Positions 52,622-61,729 of a stretch of DNA of 61,916 bases are shown one piece after another. The stretch is from Algoriphagus faecimaris. Its GTDB lineage: Bacteria > Bacteroidota > Bacteroidia > Cytophagales > Cyclobacteriaceae. Location of the stretch: positions 1 through 61,916 of the forward strand of contig NZ_FNAC01000028.1 in the NCBI RefSeq assembly GCF_900101705.1, read 5' to 3'. The notes beneath the pieces are model-generated. The model searched no databases, had not been told where the DNA came from, and saw nothing but the letters and a program-made list of their open reading frames with translations. Made by a program: the position numbers and the translations under genes. Each line of letters begins with the position of its first letter. Position 1 is the stretch's first letter.

Positions 52622-55075
52622 TTAAACTCTAAATCTGTCGAGCACTTTACTTACCCATCGGGATCGCTTTTTGGGTTCTTCCTGATCATAATAGGCACCG
52701 GTATATTCATTCTTACGCATGTAGGAATAATTGTATCCATAGCCATAATTGTATCCACCGAAGTCATAAACATCTAGCCCCGCTTTCAAACCATTGAACA
52801 CACAATAGATATTATCTACTTGATCATTGGCGTAGAGGTCATTGATCATTAAAAGGTAGCGCTTATGAGTAAAATCCTGACGAACTATATACAAATTGAC
52901 ATCTGAAAAACGAAGCAAATCCATCGTCTCTGAAACCAACCCAATAGGTGGGGTATCCATCACTACCACATCAAATTCGTCCTCTAAAGATTTTAAAAAT
53001 TCGGTCATTTTATCCTTGAGCAAAAGTTCTGCAGGATTGGGAGGTATAGGGCCCGAAGGCACCACAAAGAGATTTTCATACTTGGTTTGTACAATGATGT
53101 CATCTCGATCTGCTTTATCTACCAAGTAATTAGATAATCCCGTCTGATTCTCTACACCTAAGTATTCCGATATCTTTGGTCTTCTCAAATCTAACCCAAT
53201 CAAAATCGTCTTCTTTCCACTTAGGGCAATGGCAGATGCCAAATTGATACTTACAAAGGTCTTACCTTCACCTGAGACAGAGGAGGTGATTAAGATCCGT
53301 TTACATGTTTTTTCACTAGCGATATAAAACAAAGCTGACCTCAAGGACCTAAAGGATTCTGAAACCATGGATTTGGGATGCTCTTGTACTAGCATATTGG
53401 TGTCCTTTGTACTGTAGCCAATTGTCCCTAAGAGGGGAATTCTAAGTACATTTTTTAATTGGACCTGATCTACAATCTTATTATTAAGGTAATGATATAA
53501 AATCAGTAGCGCCAAAGGAATAAAAAGCCCTAGTCCAAAAGCAAGTCCATAATTTTGAGATTTCTTGGGAAAAATCAAGCTTCCTCTTCTAGCATAATCC
53601 AATATAGAGTTATCGGAAATATTGGAAGCTTTGGCAATCCCTGCCTCAGCCCGCTTTTCGAGCAAATAGTTATATAAGTTTTCACGAAGTTTAAACTCGC
53701 GGTTTAAAGCCATAAAGTCAGCCTCGGCCTGTGGCAGTTTGGAAAACTCCTGCCCTTCTGATTCTAATTTTGCTATTGCTCTGGTCTTTCTATCCTTGGT
53801 ATTTTGTACCAGGTTGTCGATATTCTCAAAAATATTTTCTCTAATCTTAGTAATCTGCTCATCCAACTCCATCACATTGGGGTGATTTTCATTGACAGAG
53901 GCCAAGAGCTTTCTTCGCTGCAAAGAGATATCGATCAGATTGCTGATTAGACCATTTAGGAGGCCATCATTTATCCCAATTAGTGAGGGTGCTAGAATAT
54001 CAGAATAGTCTTTCCCTTTTTCGATCAGATAAGACTGAAGGGATAGGTAGTATTGAAGCTCAAAATCAATAGCCTGAATTTGATCTTCCAAACTTTGTAT
54101 ATTACCCAATACACCCCCAAACTCAGAATTAATGTCCAATAATTTATTTTGAACTTTAAAGTTCAAAATCCTACGCTCCACTTTCTTCAAAGAATCCTCG
54201 ACGATGAAGAGTTGCTCCTCTAAAAAGTTGAGCGTATTTTCTGTCATTTGATTCTTCTCTTTCAAACTGTATTCGATATAGGCATCCATCAGAGAATTGA
54301 CATAGTCTCTACCTTTCTCTACTACTTTGGTCGCCATAGTGACCTGAAGTACAGTACCGTAGCTATTTATCGGCCTGACGGATATCCCTCTTGAATAATC
54401 ATCAATCACATTCATCTGACTATGAATCACGAAAGACAATTGATCCCCTTGTCTAAGGTTCTTTTTTTTGAGGATCTTAAAACTGCTTATAGGAGAGGTA
54501 ATCTCCTCATCAAAACTGTAAACCTTATTTAAAATGGCCTCGTCCACAGGCCCGTCTGCCTTGGCATTGAGAAAATCAAAAAAGCCAGATTCTTCCCTAG
54601 TCAAGACAAATTGATCCTCATTGAGCATGGTGAAGGTAATCTCTCCCATTTCCATTTGCGGAAAGTCCGGATTTACCTCCACAAATATCGGTGACTGATC
54701 GTAGAGCTCTACTTCTTTGATATTGGTAGAGGCATAGTAAGTGACATTAAAATGCAATTTGCTCAATGCCTCTGCAGCAAGATTTTTTGAAGTCAAAAGT
54801 AGGATGTCATTTTCCAAATTGTAAGCCCCGGAAAAAATATTGGAACGGTCCAATATTCTCATTTCTGGACTGGAATTCTGCTTGATCAAAATACTTCCTT
54901 GTACCTCATATTCCTCCACAGAATAGCGATGAAAAAGAAAGGTAATGATCAATCCCAAGAATATACTTGTGACATAGAGTGGCCAATACCTGAAATATTT
55001 GATCAAGTAATACTTGATATCAATCGGCTTGATATCTTCCTGAAATTTGGATACGTCTACCTTGCCATCGATCAT
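52622..55075 (-). CDS. Polysaccharide co-polymerase and BY-tyrosine kinase (Wzc-like)
   Basis: An 817-residue inner-membrane protein. Wzz/chain-length domain between two membrane segments (near 30 and 500), with a long coiled coil (about 260-460). The cytoplasmic tyrosine-kinase part near residue 600 has Walker A GEGKT, A' ILIGLDLRRPK and Walker B VVVMDTPP, and a Tyr-rich tail (YGYGYNYSY) for autophosphorylation. It regulates polysaccharide export length. It overlaps the wza-like start by 4 bp. Confidence 0.93.
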   Translation of the reverse strand: MIDGKVDVSKFQEDIKPIDIKYYLIKYFRYWPLYVTSIFLGLIITFLFHRYSVEEYEVQGSILIKQNSSPEMRILDRSNIFSGAYNLENDILLLTSKNLAAEALSKLHFNVTYYASTNIKEVELYDQSPIFVEVNPDFPQMEMGEITFTMLNEDQFVLTREESGFFDFLNAKADGPVDEAILNKVYSFDEEITSPISSFKILKKKNLRQGDQLSFVIHSQMNVIDDYSRGISVRPINSYGTVLQVTMATKVVEKGRDYVNSLMDAYIEYSLKEKNQMTENTLNFLEEQLFIVEDSLKKVERRILNFKVQNKLLDINSEFGGVLGNIQSLEDQIQAIDFELQYYLSLQSYLIEKGKDYSDILAPSLIGINDGLLNGLISNLIDISLQRRKLLASVNENHPNVMELDEQITKIRENIFENIDNLVQNTKDRKTRAIAKLESEGQEFSKLPQAEADFMALNREFKLRENLYNYLLEKRAEAGIAKASNISDNSILDYARRGSLIFPKKSQNYGLAFGLGLFIPLALLILYHYLNNKIVDQVQLKNVLRIPLLGTIGYSTKDTNMLVQEHPKSMVSESFRSLRSALFYIASEKTCKRILITSSVSGEGKTFVSINLASAIALSGKKTILIGLDLRRPKISEYLGVENQTGLSNYLVDKADRDDIIVQTKYENLFVVPSGPIPPNPAELLLKDKMTEFLKSLEDEFDVVVMDTPPIGLVSETMDLLRFSDVNLYIVRQDFTHKRYLLMINDLYANDQVDNIYCVFNGLKAGLDVYDFGGYNYGYGYNYSYMRKNEYTGAYYDQEEPKKRSRWVSKVLDRFRV

Positions 55076-55881
55076 AAATTCCTAGTCAAAAGAGCGGTCA
55101 ATAAGATCAAAGAGGAGCCAATGGAAATAATTAAGCCCAAGGAAGAGGATAAATTATCTGCATTTCCAAATTGCCTAATTTTCATGGGCTCAAGATATAG
55201 AATATCATTAGGCTGTATGAAATAATAGGGAGAACCTAATAAAGCTCTGTCGTGAAGATTAATTTGATGGATTTTGCTTCCTCCATCGTACTGACGAATG
55301 ATGAAAAGCTTATTACGCATAGCTAGGATATTACTTTCTCCCGCTATCGCTAAGGCATCGAAAATAGTCGCCCTATTTTTTAGAATTATCTGGGTACCGC
55401 TATTATTAAATTCTCCCAATGCAGTAAATCGAATTCCTCCAATTCTTAGTTTTACAAACACGTCTTCCTTAAAATAGACATTGATAGCATCCTGAACTTT
55501 CTTTTGTGCCTCTTTTTCACTCAATCCTGCGATTTCTATTCTTCCGAGTTTAGGTAGCTCCACAAAGCCCTGCTTGTCTATACTATATCCTGTAAAATAA
55601 AAAATATCACTAGCACCTCCACCCCCTCCGCCTTGACGCATCATTCGGGAACCCTGAAACTCGAAAGCTTTGGTCAATTCCTCATCCGAACTTGCAAAGT
55701 CGATATCTACCACGTCAAAGGGCTGAAGAATATACTCGTATTCTACCTCAGCGAATGGAATAAACTCATCCAAATCTATTTCTTCATTTCCGGGAAGATT
55801 TTGCAAATAAGTGATTCTCTTATTGCTAATACAAGCAGTAAGACTCCAAACTAAGATCAAAATAGGAAGCAGGTTTCGCAT
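55072..55881 (-). CDS. Polysaccharide export protein (Wza-like)
   Basis: A 269-residue outer-membrane export protein: lipoprotein-like signal (Cys17, LTAC), Poly_export domain (about 45-140, YILQPFDVVDIDF), SLBB-type region (FTALGEFNNSGTQI), and a C-terminal membrane-crossing helix (LGLIISIGSSLILLTALL). A run of six glycines (RQGGGGGGAS, about 82-91) sits inside the export domain and is unusual. With the Wzc-like partner it forms the export path of a capsular or exopolysaccharide. Confidence 0.9.
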   Translation of the reverse strand: MRNLLPILILVWSLTACISNKRITYLQNLPGNEEIDLDEFIPFAEVEYEYILQPFDVVDIDFASSDEELTKAFEFQGSRMMRQGGGGGGASDIFYFTGYSIDKQGFVELPKLGRIEIAGLSEKEAQKKVQDAINVYFKEDVFVKLRIGGIRFTALGEFNNSGTQIILKNRATIFDALAIAGESNILAMRNKLFIIRQYDGGSKIHQINLHDRALLGSPYYFIQPNDILYLEPMKIRQFGNADNLSSSLGLIISIGSSLILLTALLTRNL

Positions 55882-55886
55882 TAGCT

Positions 55887-56894
55887 TTAATTTACGGAAA
55901 TATTCTGATCCGAAGATTTTTCTTTCTCTATTGTTTCAAACATAATCTTTGCCAACTCCTCCATAGTTTTGCTTTCTAAGCCTGATGTGGCTTTCATTTC
56001 ATCTATAAATTCGAGAAGCTCCTCAAGCACCTTTAAATTCTCCATTGGATAATGCCCAAAATTATGTGGATGCCACCAAAGATGGTAAACCTGATTCTGC
56101 TTGCAAGCTGCTCTAATTTCGGACTTAATCCTTTTAATTCTGGTGGGATTAAAAATAGAACCTTTACGATATGGTCGCAAGAGTCTCGAGGCCGGAATTT
56201 TGCAAATATCACCATAGACCTCAGGACTTTCATAGCTACTTGTTTTACCTAAAGGATAAAGCGTGTCTCCAGTCCTGAAAATCTTTTTAAGGAGAGTTTC
56301 CTCTACTGTATTTTTCCAAAACCAATCTTCTGGATTGGTTCTAAAGTTTTTAAAACCAACTTCAGACGCAGATTGGATTATTTGAGGATCGTATTGATTT
56401 CTGGGAAAAACCAAGGAAACAGGATCCTTTCCTAACTTATCTTTTGTGATCTTTTTACTAGCCATCAAATCTGCCTGAAAAGATTCCTTGCTAGCCCCTG
56501 ATTCCATGGCATAATAATGGGCAAAACTGTGAGAAGCCATCTCTTGACCAGGCGTTTGGCTTACTTTTAGGGCTAGCTCAGGAGCAAAAAGTCCTTTCAA
56601 ATTAGGCTTATTTATAGCCCAATGATAGGCTGAGTAATTAGAGTTAACATAGCCTGGAAGCAAGGCCGGAGAATAATGGGTCCACTCTTCCCAATCTTTT
56701 GCCAGTAACATCCCAACGGTAGCCCAAGTGGCATGAATTTGATGCTTTTCAAAAAGCTCCAATATCCTCGGAATAGCTTGAAGTGTCCCTTCGTAATAGC
56801 CTTGATGCTCCTCCAATGAATACTTATCAAACCTTCCCCAATGAAGTTCGAAATCTAAAGAAATAACTAAGATAGGACGCTGCAAATTCACCAC
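55887..56894 (-). CDS. Polysaccharide deacetylase family protein
   Basis: A 335-residue NodB-type enzyme of carbohydrate esterase family 4. Metal and catalytic residues lie in SLDFELHWG (first Asp), SHSFAHYY (the two His) and the RNQYDP block; HLWWHPHNFG near the C-terminus holds a second His. No signal peptide is seen, so it could act on the cytoplasmic face on lipid-linked precursors. It follows the membrane-protein gene with a 4-bp gap and belongs to the polysaccharide operon. Confidence 0.88.
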   Translation of the reverse strand: MVNLQRPILVISLDFELHWGRFDKYSLEEHQGYYEGTLQAIPRILELFEKHQIHATWATVGMLLAKDWEEWTHYSPALLPGYVNSNYSAYHWAINKPNLKGLFAPELALKVSQTPGQEMASHSFAHYYAMESGASKESFQADLMASKKITKDKLGKDPVSLVFPRNQYDPQIIQSASEVGFKNFRTNPEDWFWKNTVEETLLKKIFRTGDTLYPLGKTSSYESPEVYGDICKIPASRLLRPYRKGSIFNPTRIKRIKSEIRAACKQNQVYHLWWHPHNFGHYPMENLKVLEELLEFIDEMKATSGLESKTMEELAKIMFETIEKEKSSDQNISVN

Positions 56895-56898
56895 TTAT

Positions 56899-58071
56899 TC
56901 ACCGAAATTTTCGGATTATGAAAGGCCAAATTAACCATAGCAAACCGATATACAAAAAAGGAAGCCAAACAGATTTCATTCTATAAAAAAGTCCATAATT
57001 ATTTAGGGTCATCGAATAGATAAATGCAATCAATATGGTAAAGCAGAAAAGTAAACCTAAGCTTAAAGAAAAGCTTTTCAAATACTTGATTCCAAACAAA
57101 ATAGAGCAAACAAACAGTAGAAGTAAAAGGCTATTTTCTAAGGCAAACACCAATGAAAACCCATCCCATACTTCCCAAATAAATGGACGAAATAAAAAAC
57201 TTATCATCCGCCAAGTCAATGAATAATCCAACATAGGAAGTGCTGAATTGGCTCCATAAGATGCCAAAAAAGACAATTGCTCCTCACTGAAGCGAAGCAA
57301 GTCCGAAATCGAAAAAGCTTCCATATGACTGTAAACCCAAAGCCATCTGCCACCCAAAAAAATAACCGGAGAAAACAATACTAAAAGACCTAGCCCTACT
57401 TTCCAATTTATCCAAAACTCCTTCCAATACATCAGCAAAAGAAACGGAAGAAGTAAAATCCCAATCAAAGGTTTGATCATAAAAATAAGTAACCAAAAGA
57501 TCGCCAACACATATATCTTTTGGGGAATAAAAACCCGAGTGTACCAAACCCCCATCAAACCCAGAAAAAGGAGGCTTTCTTTACTGACTCCAGCCGTCCA
57601 AAAATGAAGCCCGGGAAACCACCATATCAAAAAAGGTAAAACCTTGATCCAAAATGGTAGGTCCATTGGCCTAAACACCTTATCCGTAATCCATATGCCC
57701 AACACTATCCCCAAATAGGAAAATAAACCATAAATCAGGTTACCTGACAAGAAATTTAGTCCCAAAACTTGAGAAGGAATATAGTTTAACCATTGAATGA
57801 AAAAAGTGGAGAAACCAAAATACCCCATCCAAGACTGTGCATATTGAGAAAGGTCTGCACTGACCTCCCAATAGCGAATGGCATCTCCTCCCACAGAAGA
57901 AAGATAGAAATGGTAAATCCAGCTAAAAAGAAAATGATACAGCCAGAGCAAAAGCAGTTGAATACGCAGAAAACGAGAAGAAGTCCTTGGGAAAACCCAA
58001 AACCAAAGTAAAGCTCCACTACCGGCCAAAACAAAAAAAAGAAGTAATATATCCTGAACTCCCATTAACAA
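56899..58071 (-). CDS. Polytopic membrane protein, candidate polysaccharide polymerase
   Basis: A 390-residue protein with about 10 hydrophobic segments over its full length, alternating with short loops (SSVGGDAIRYWEVSADLSQ, FPGLHFWTAGVSKES). The topology and place between a glycosyltransferase and a deacetylase gene fit a Wzy- or EpsG-like polymerase, but no family signature is certain. It overlaps the upstream glycosyltransferase by 7 bp. Confidence 0.65.
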   Translation of the reverse strand: MLMGVQDILLLFFVLAGSGALLWFWVFPRTSSRFLRIQLLLLWLYHFLFSWIYHFYLSSVGGDAIRYWEVSADLSQYAQSWMGYFGFSTFFIQWLNYIPSQVLGLNFLSGNLIYGLFSYLGIVLGIWITDKVFRPMDLPFWIKVLPFLIWWFPGLHFWTAGVSKESLLFLGLMGVWYTRVFIPQKIYVLAIFWLLIFMIKPLIGILLLPFLLLMYWKEFWINWKVGLGLLVLFSPVIFLGGRWLWVYSHMEAFSISDLLRFSEEQLSFLASYGANSALPMLDYSLTWRMISFLFRPFIWEVWDGFSLVFALENSLLLLLFVCSILFGIKYLKSFSLSLGLLFCFTILIAFIYSMTLNNYGLFYRMKSVWLPFLYIGLLWLIWPFIIRKFR

Positions 58072-59246
58072 GATAAAGCCCTCCTGTAGCTTTCCAGAGA
58101 TTGATCCATAGCATAATAAACCAAACCCAATTCCCTTGCCTCCTTATCACTGCCTGCAGGTAGATTTTCTATCCATTGAAGCACAAGATCTATATCCATC
58201 TCCTCAAAACAACAAACTTCTGAATGACCAAGATCCTGTAGCGTATCCCCTATTCCTTTACTCAACCAAACCGGCAGCCCATTTAAAAGGTACTCGCCAA
58301 TCTTGATAGGAGCCAGTCCACAGAGTGAGGGAGCAGAAGTTCTCAAAGCCACCCCTATATCCGCTGCAGAAAGGTAGCTCGGTACCTCTTTAAAGTTTCC
58401 CTTGATCAATTGAACTCTTGACCGAATGCTAATTGGAAACTGATTCATCACCTCTTCCCCTCCCCTTGTCAAAAGAAGTAATTTCAACTTTTCAGATTTC
58501 TTCAGAAGTTGGACTACCGGCTTTAGGTTGTAAGCCGCCCCCAAAGAGCCAGAATGAACTAGTAAAATTTCTTCAGAAGAGAGGCCTAATTCTCGCCGGA
58601 TACGTTGACGGACATTTTCATCTCTTATAAAAAATGAGGCTTCTCTCCCATTAATTACTTTGAAAAACTTATCCCGGCTGAGCATGGGATAGCTTTCTAA
58701 ATGCAAATCTATCGCACAGTGACTTCTTGTAAGTATTCTATCCGATCGATGCAGTATAAAATGCTCTATGGAAGAAAGTAGCCTGTGCATAATACTTCCT
58801 TTTTTCAATCCAGTAAAATCAAGCCGCTCTTGAATAGGAAGTCCATCAGCGTCAAAAATCAACTGAGAAGGTAACTGATCGATTTTTCTAAATAAGATTC
58901 TGATCAATAAGGCAGGCATAGTACTCCTTGGCATGATCCAATCAAACTGCTCTGTCTTGAGAATTTTTTCAATAACCTTTCTTTGTTTCCAAAGTGAGAA
59001 AAATGCCCCCAAACTGGCAATAGGACCTCTATGGACTGAGAAATGACGGTAGTTAATATTGGAGGATCTAGCCAATCCTTGTATTCGGGCTATTTCTTCA
59101 TCGTCCGCCCAAGAAAATTGAAGTGTTGAGACTTCAATTTCACATTGCTCGCTTAGCCGCTTGAAAATGGGGAAAAACAAGGTTTCCAAATAATTACTAG
59201 ATTCCGAATCCCAAGAAATAAATACCAGTTTTCTACCCTTTGCCAA
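58065..59246 (-). CDS. Glycosyltransferase (GT-B fold, family 4-like)
   Basis: A 393-residue cytosolic enzyme with two Rossmann-like halves. The C-terminal half has the GT4-like sequence LVHSGSLGAAYNLKPVV, LTRGGEEVM and the E-x7-E-like APIKIGEYLLNGLPVWLSKG near residue 315. It would transfer a sugar from a nucleotide donor to a lipid-linked growing chain. The gene starts 11 bp after the preceding one ends. Confidence 0.85.
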   Translation of the reverse strand: MAKGRKLVFISWDSESSNYLETLFFPIFKRLSEQCEIEVSTLQFSWADDEEIARIQGLARSSNINYRHFSVHRGPIASLGAFFSLWKQRKVIEKILKTEQFDWIMPRSTMPALLIRILFRKIDQLPSQLIFDADGLPIQERLDFTGLKKGSIMHRLLSSIEHFILHRSDRILTRSHCAIDLHLESYPMLSRDKFFKVINGREASFFIRDENVRQRIRRELGLSSEEILLVHSGSLGAAYNLKPVVQLLKKSEKLKLLLLTRGGEEVMNQFPISIRSRVQLIKGNFKEVPSYLSAADIGVALRTSAPSLCGLAPIKIGEYLLNGLPVWLSKGIGDTLQDLGHSEVCCFEEMDIDLVLQWIENLPAGSDKEARELGLVYYAMDQSLESYRRALSC

Positions 59247-59257
59247 AATTCTAGATT

Positions 59258-61060
59258 TTACTTAATCGAATATACATGCAATTTCCAAGCACTTTCAGGA
59301 TTTTCCACCCTCAACTCTAAGTTTAATGCCGATGACTCCACCGGTAAGGCAGAAATTATATATTCTGCTTTCAAACTGTCCCTAAGGAAATCAAAATCAA
59401 ACTGAAGCTCCCGTATCTTTTCCTCTTCTCTCCAAGCATACATAAAATAATCATCTGGGTATTGTGCATTTTGGAAATAACACTTATTACCCCAATTCAT
59501 AAAATGCTTATCCAGCGACTCATCTTTTGCAAGTTCGTCCCGAATGACCTGAAATACCTGCATCTTATGTTCTCGACGATAATTCTGCATGTATCCGTCC
59601 AAACAAAGTAGCCCATTATACGCAGAACTAGCTGGAGGTACATTCAAGTGGGCGATTCTTACATGTTGCCAATCCTCTCCAAGAAAATTTTTTATTTCCT
59701 CATAGGAATCCTCCGAATAGTAAGCCTTGAAGCTCGGTACTTGCTGATTGATCAGTTTGAGATCTTGATTGAGCCAATACCTCCATTCATATTGATATAT
59801 AAAGATATTTACCAGCAATAAAGAAGGAATCAGAAAGTTGGCCCATTTGAAATTAATACTGGCCCAAGCGCGAAAAAATGCTGCAAAAAGAAAATAAGGT
59901 ATCCAAAACTCAAATCTAAGGAAATTTAAGGAAGCCAAAGAAGGTAAAAACTGACCTGCAAAAGTCATTATGCTGCTGTGGCTGATTACCGAAAGTCCAA
60001 GGCCAATTCCTAGGACAAACAAAAGATCCCTCAAAGACTTCTTCTTAAGAGAATTAAATTCTGAGAAGAGTAAAAAACCTAGGGTAAGAATCAAATAAAT
60101 TGGCGCAAAATGAACTCCACTTTGATTTCCTGACCAAAAAAACTTCCATGGCATCAAATCCTTCCAAACTCCAAAATCATAGGTAAAATCTTCCCTGTGG
60201 CTTTGAAACTCCTCCGTAAAAAATAGGCCTTTGATCAAATAGGCCTCTTGACAAGTCCAGGCGATGGCGAGAGTAAGTAAACCCAAGCTTCCATACTTTG
60301 GAAAAGTCCTTGTTCGAATCCATTCCCAAAGCAACCAAACCGTCAGCCCTATAAAAAAGTAAAAGCCTGCCAAAACGAGTTTGGAGTAAAAAGCGTAGCA
60401 GACGAGGAAGATAAAATACTTCCAGGATTTTTTATCCTGCAGCAAGGCTTCAAATACAAGGATTAAAACGGGCAGTAAGGCAATAGAAATCCCTCTATGT
60501 GGGTAAAAAGCTAAAGAAGCCCAAAGTAATGGCAATAGAAAAAGTAATTTCTCTGAAAGCTTAGCAAAGGATTGATGTTTGATCCAAAGCCAAAAAGCAA
60601 CATAAGCCAAGATAAAAATCAGGACTTTATTGACTAGGTAAGCGGTAAATAGCGGAAATAGAAAATAGAGTAATCCTTCCACAGAAAAGGCTGAGGGATA
60701 TGTAAATCGAGGACTTTCTACAATCATACCTGCTATCGATTCATTCCACCCGCCAAAGATTTTTCCTTGATCCTTCATGGCCTTCCACCAAGCAAGATTG
60801 GAATCCATATTATCTGAAACCGGGATAAAAACCGATTCCCCTTGAATCAGGTAAGGAAAAATAAAAAGTAGCAATACCAGGAATGGTAAAAATTGGTAGA
60901 GCTGCAATTCTTTAAAAACCTGCTGTTTCGGGTAATTCACCCTGAAAGGTAAAAAAAAGAGAGATAACTCTGAGGACGAAACAGCAATGTGCAATGGACA
61001 ATTTTCAAGTTTTAGCCTGCCAGAGGAGTTTTTATTAAAACACCTTCCTCCATTATCCAT
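59258..61060 (-). CDS. Large polytopic membrane protein (DUF6044-like)
   Basis: A 600-residue membrane protein with about 11-12 hydrophobic segments. Near the start, an acidic loop (SDNMDSNLAWW) follows the first membrane segment, as in DUF6044-type or GT-C-like membrane proteins. The first 45 residues (to about FRVNYPK) look unlike a real N-terminus, and a GTG at 60940 could be the true start. It is the first gene of the polysaccharide operon. The family name is tentative. Confidence 0.6.
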   Translation of the reverse strand: MDNGGRCFNKNSSGRLKLENCPLHIAVSSSELSLFFLPFRVNYPKQQVFKELQLYQFLPFLVLLLFIFPYLIQGESVFIPVSDNMDSNLAWWKAMKDQGKIFGGWNESIAGMIVESPRFTYPSAFSVEGLLYFLFPLFTAYLVNKVLIFILAYVAFWLWIKHQSFAKLSEKLLFLLPLLWASLAFYPHRGISIALLPVLILVFEALLQDKKSWKYFIFLVCYAFYSKLVLAGFYFFIGLTVWLLWEWIRTRTFPKYGSLGLLTLAIAWTCQEAYLIKGLFFTEEFQSHREDFTYDFGVWKDLMPWKFFWSGNQSGVHFAPIYLILTLGFLLFSEFNSLKKKSLRDLLFVLGIGLGLSVISHSSIMTFAGQFLPSLASLNFLRFEFWIPYFLFAAFFRAWASINFKWANFLIPSLLLVNIFIYQYEWRYWLNQDLKLINQQVPSFKAYYSEDSYEEIKNFLGEDWQHVRIAHLNVPPASSAYNGLLCLDGYMQNYRREHKMQVFQVIRDELAKDESLDKHFMNWGNKCYFQNAQYPDDYFMYAWREEEKIRELQFDFDFLRDSLKAEYIISALPVESSALNLELRVENPESAWKLHVYSIK

Positions 61061-61067
61061 TAGGATC

Positions 61068-61166
61068 TATGGAGAAGTGTCGCCCCTGCAGGGCTTTAGC
61101 CTGGTGTTTAGATTCTAATCCGTGGGCTAACACCCACGGTGATGAAAAATTACGCTCTTCCAGAGC
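61068..61166. repeat. REP-like hairpin cluster
   Basis: GCCC-CTGCA-GGGC (61082-61094), CCGTGGG-CTAACA-CCCACGG (61120-61139) and GCTCT-TCC-AGAGC (61154-61166). Small stems with short loops, the last with a 3-base loop, as in the array at 23474. Sequence is otherwise different from that array. Confidence 0.5.
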
Positions 61167-61298
61167 TATTTACCAACTCTGTTGAATCGATGAAATCAGA
61201 TTTTAAATCAAATTAATGCGTGTATAAAGGACTTAGGTCTGCCTAGAGGCATTAAATAATTTGTACCCTTGGTCTATAAAAAGACCCTGAAGTGCCTG

Positions 61299-61313
61299 TC
61301 CCGATTATCGGGA
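61299..61313. repeat. Short dispersed hairpin TCCCGAT-T-ATCGGGA
   Basis: A perfect 7-bp stem with a one-base centre, preceded by CCTG. It matches the element at 19174-19192 apart from the loop. Confidence 0.45.
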
Positions 61314-61346
61314 GGCAAACTATGAATACCTGTGCGCCTAGGGCGT

Positions 61347-61727
61347 AGCCCCGTATGAAGAGAGGCGGAACGCCGAACGCAATGCGGGGTATTAGGTTTT
61401 ACGACAGTCCCAGCGCTGGCCCGGGATTTTATCGGAAATCTCAAGGCTAATGCCAGCAAGATGAACACGATTGTTGATGAACTGATGAATCGTCGAACTG
61501 ATGGTGAATACGATGAAGTTCTCGGTCAGAATGATCAAAGATTCTGGATTGACATAAGCGCTGAAGGCGCGACACCATTATTAGCCCCGTATGAAGCAGC
61601 GAAGAATGAGCTGCGAAATGCGGGGTATCGAGGTATGTCAGTGTTACCAGCGCTGGCCCGTGGTTTTATCGGAAACCTCGATGCCAATGCCAGCAAGATG
61701 GAAACGATAATTTATTCTTTGCGATAA
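61347..61727 (+). pseudogene. Decayed gene with a 79-residue internal repeat
   Basis: Two similar stretches of about 110-125 bp start at 61347 and 61583. They encode APYEE-RNAERNAGY and APYEAAKNELRNAGY, then PALARDFIGNLKANASKM and PALARGFIGNLDANASKM. The first half is offset by 236 bp and the second by 237 bp, so copy 1 has lost one base between 61392 and 61410, after a TAG stop. The frame open from 61461 to 61727 gives 88 residues without its own gene context. The parent had a repeat of 79 residues. Family not recognised. Confidence 0.55.
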
Positions 61728-61729
61728 TT

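Noticed and set aside
61347..61727. Link between the 236-bp repeat here and the 235-bp period of the RAYT array
   Set aside because: The sequences are unrelated, and this one follows a 79-residue coding period; the similar length is a coincidence.
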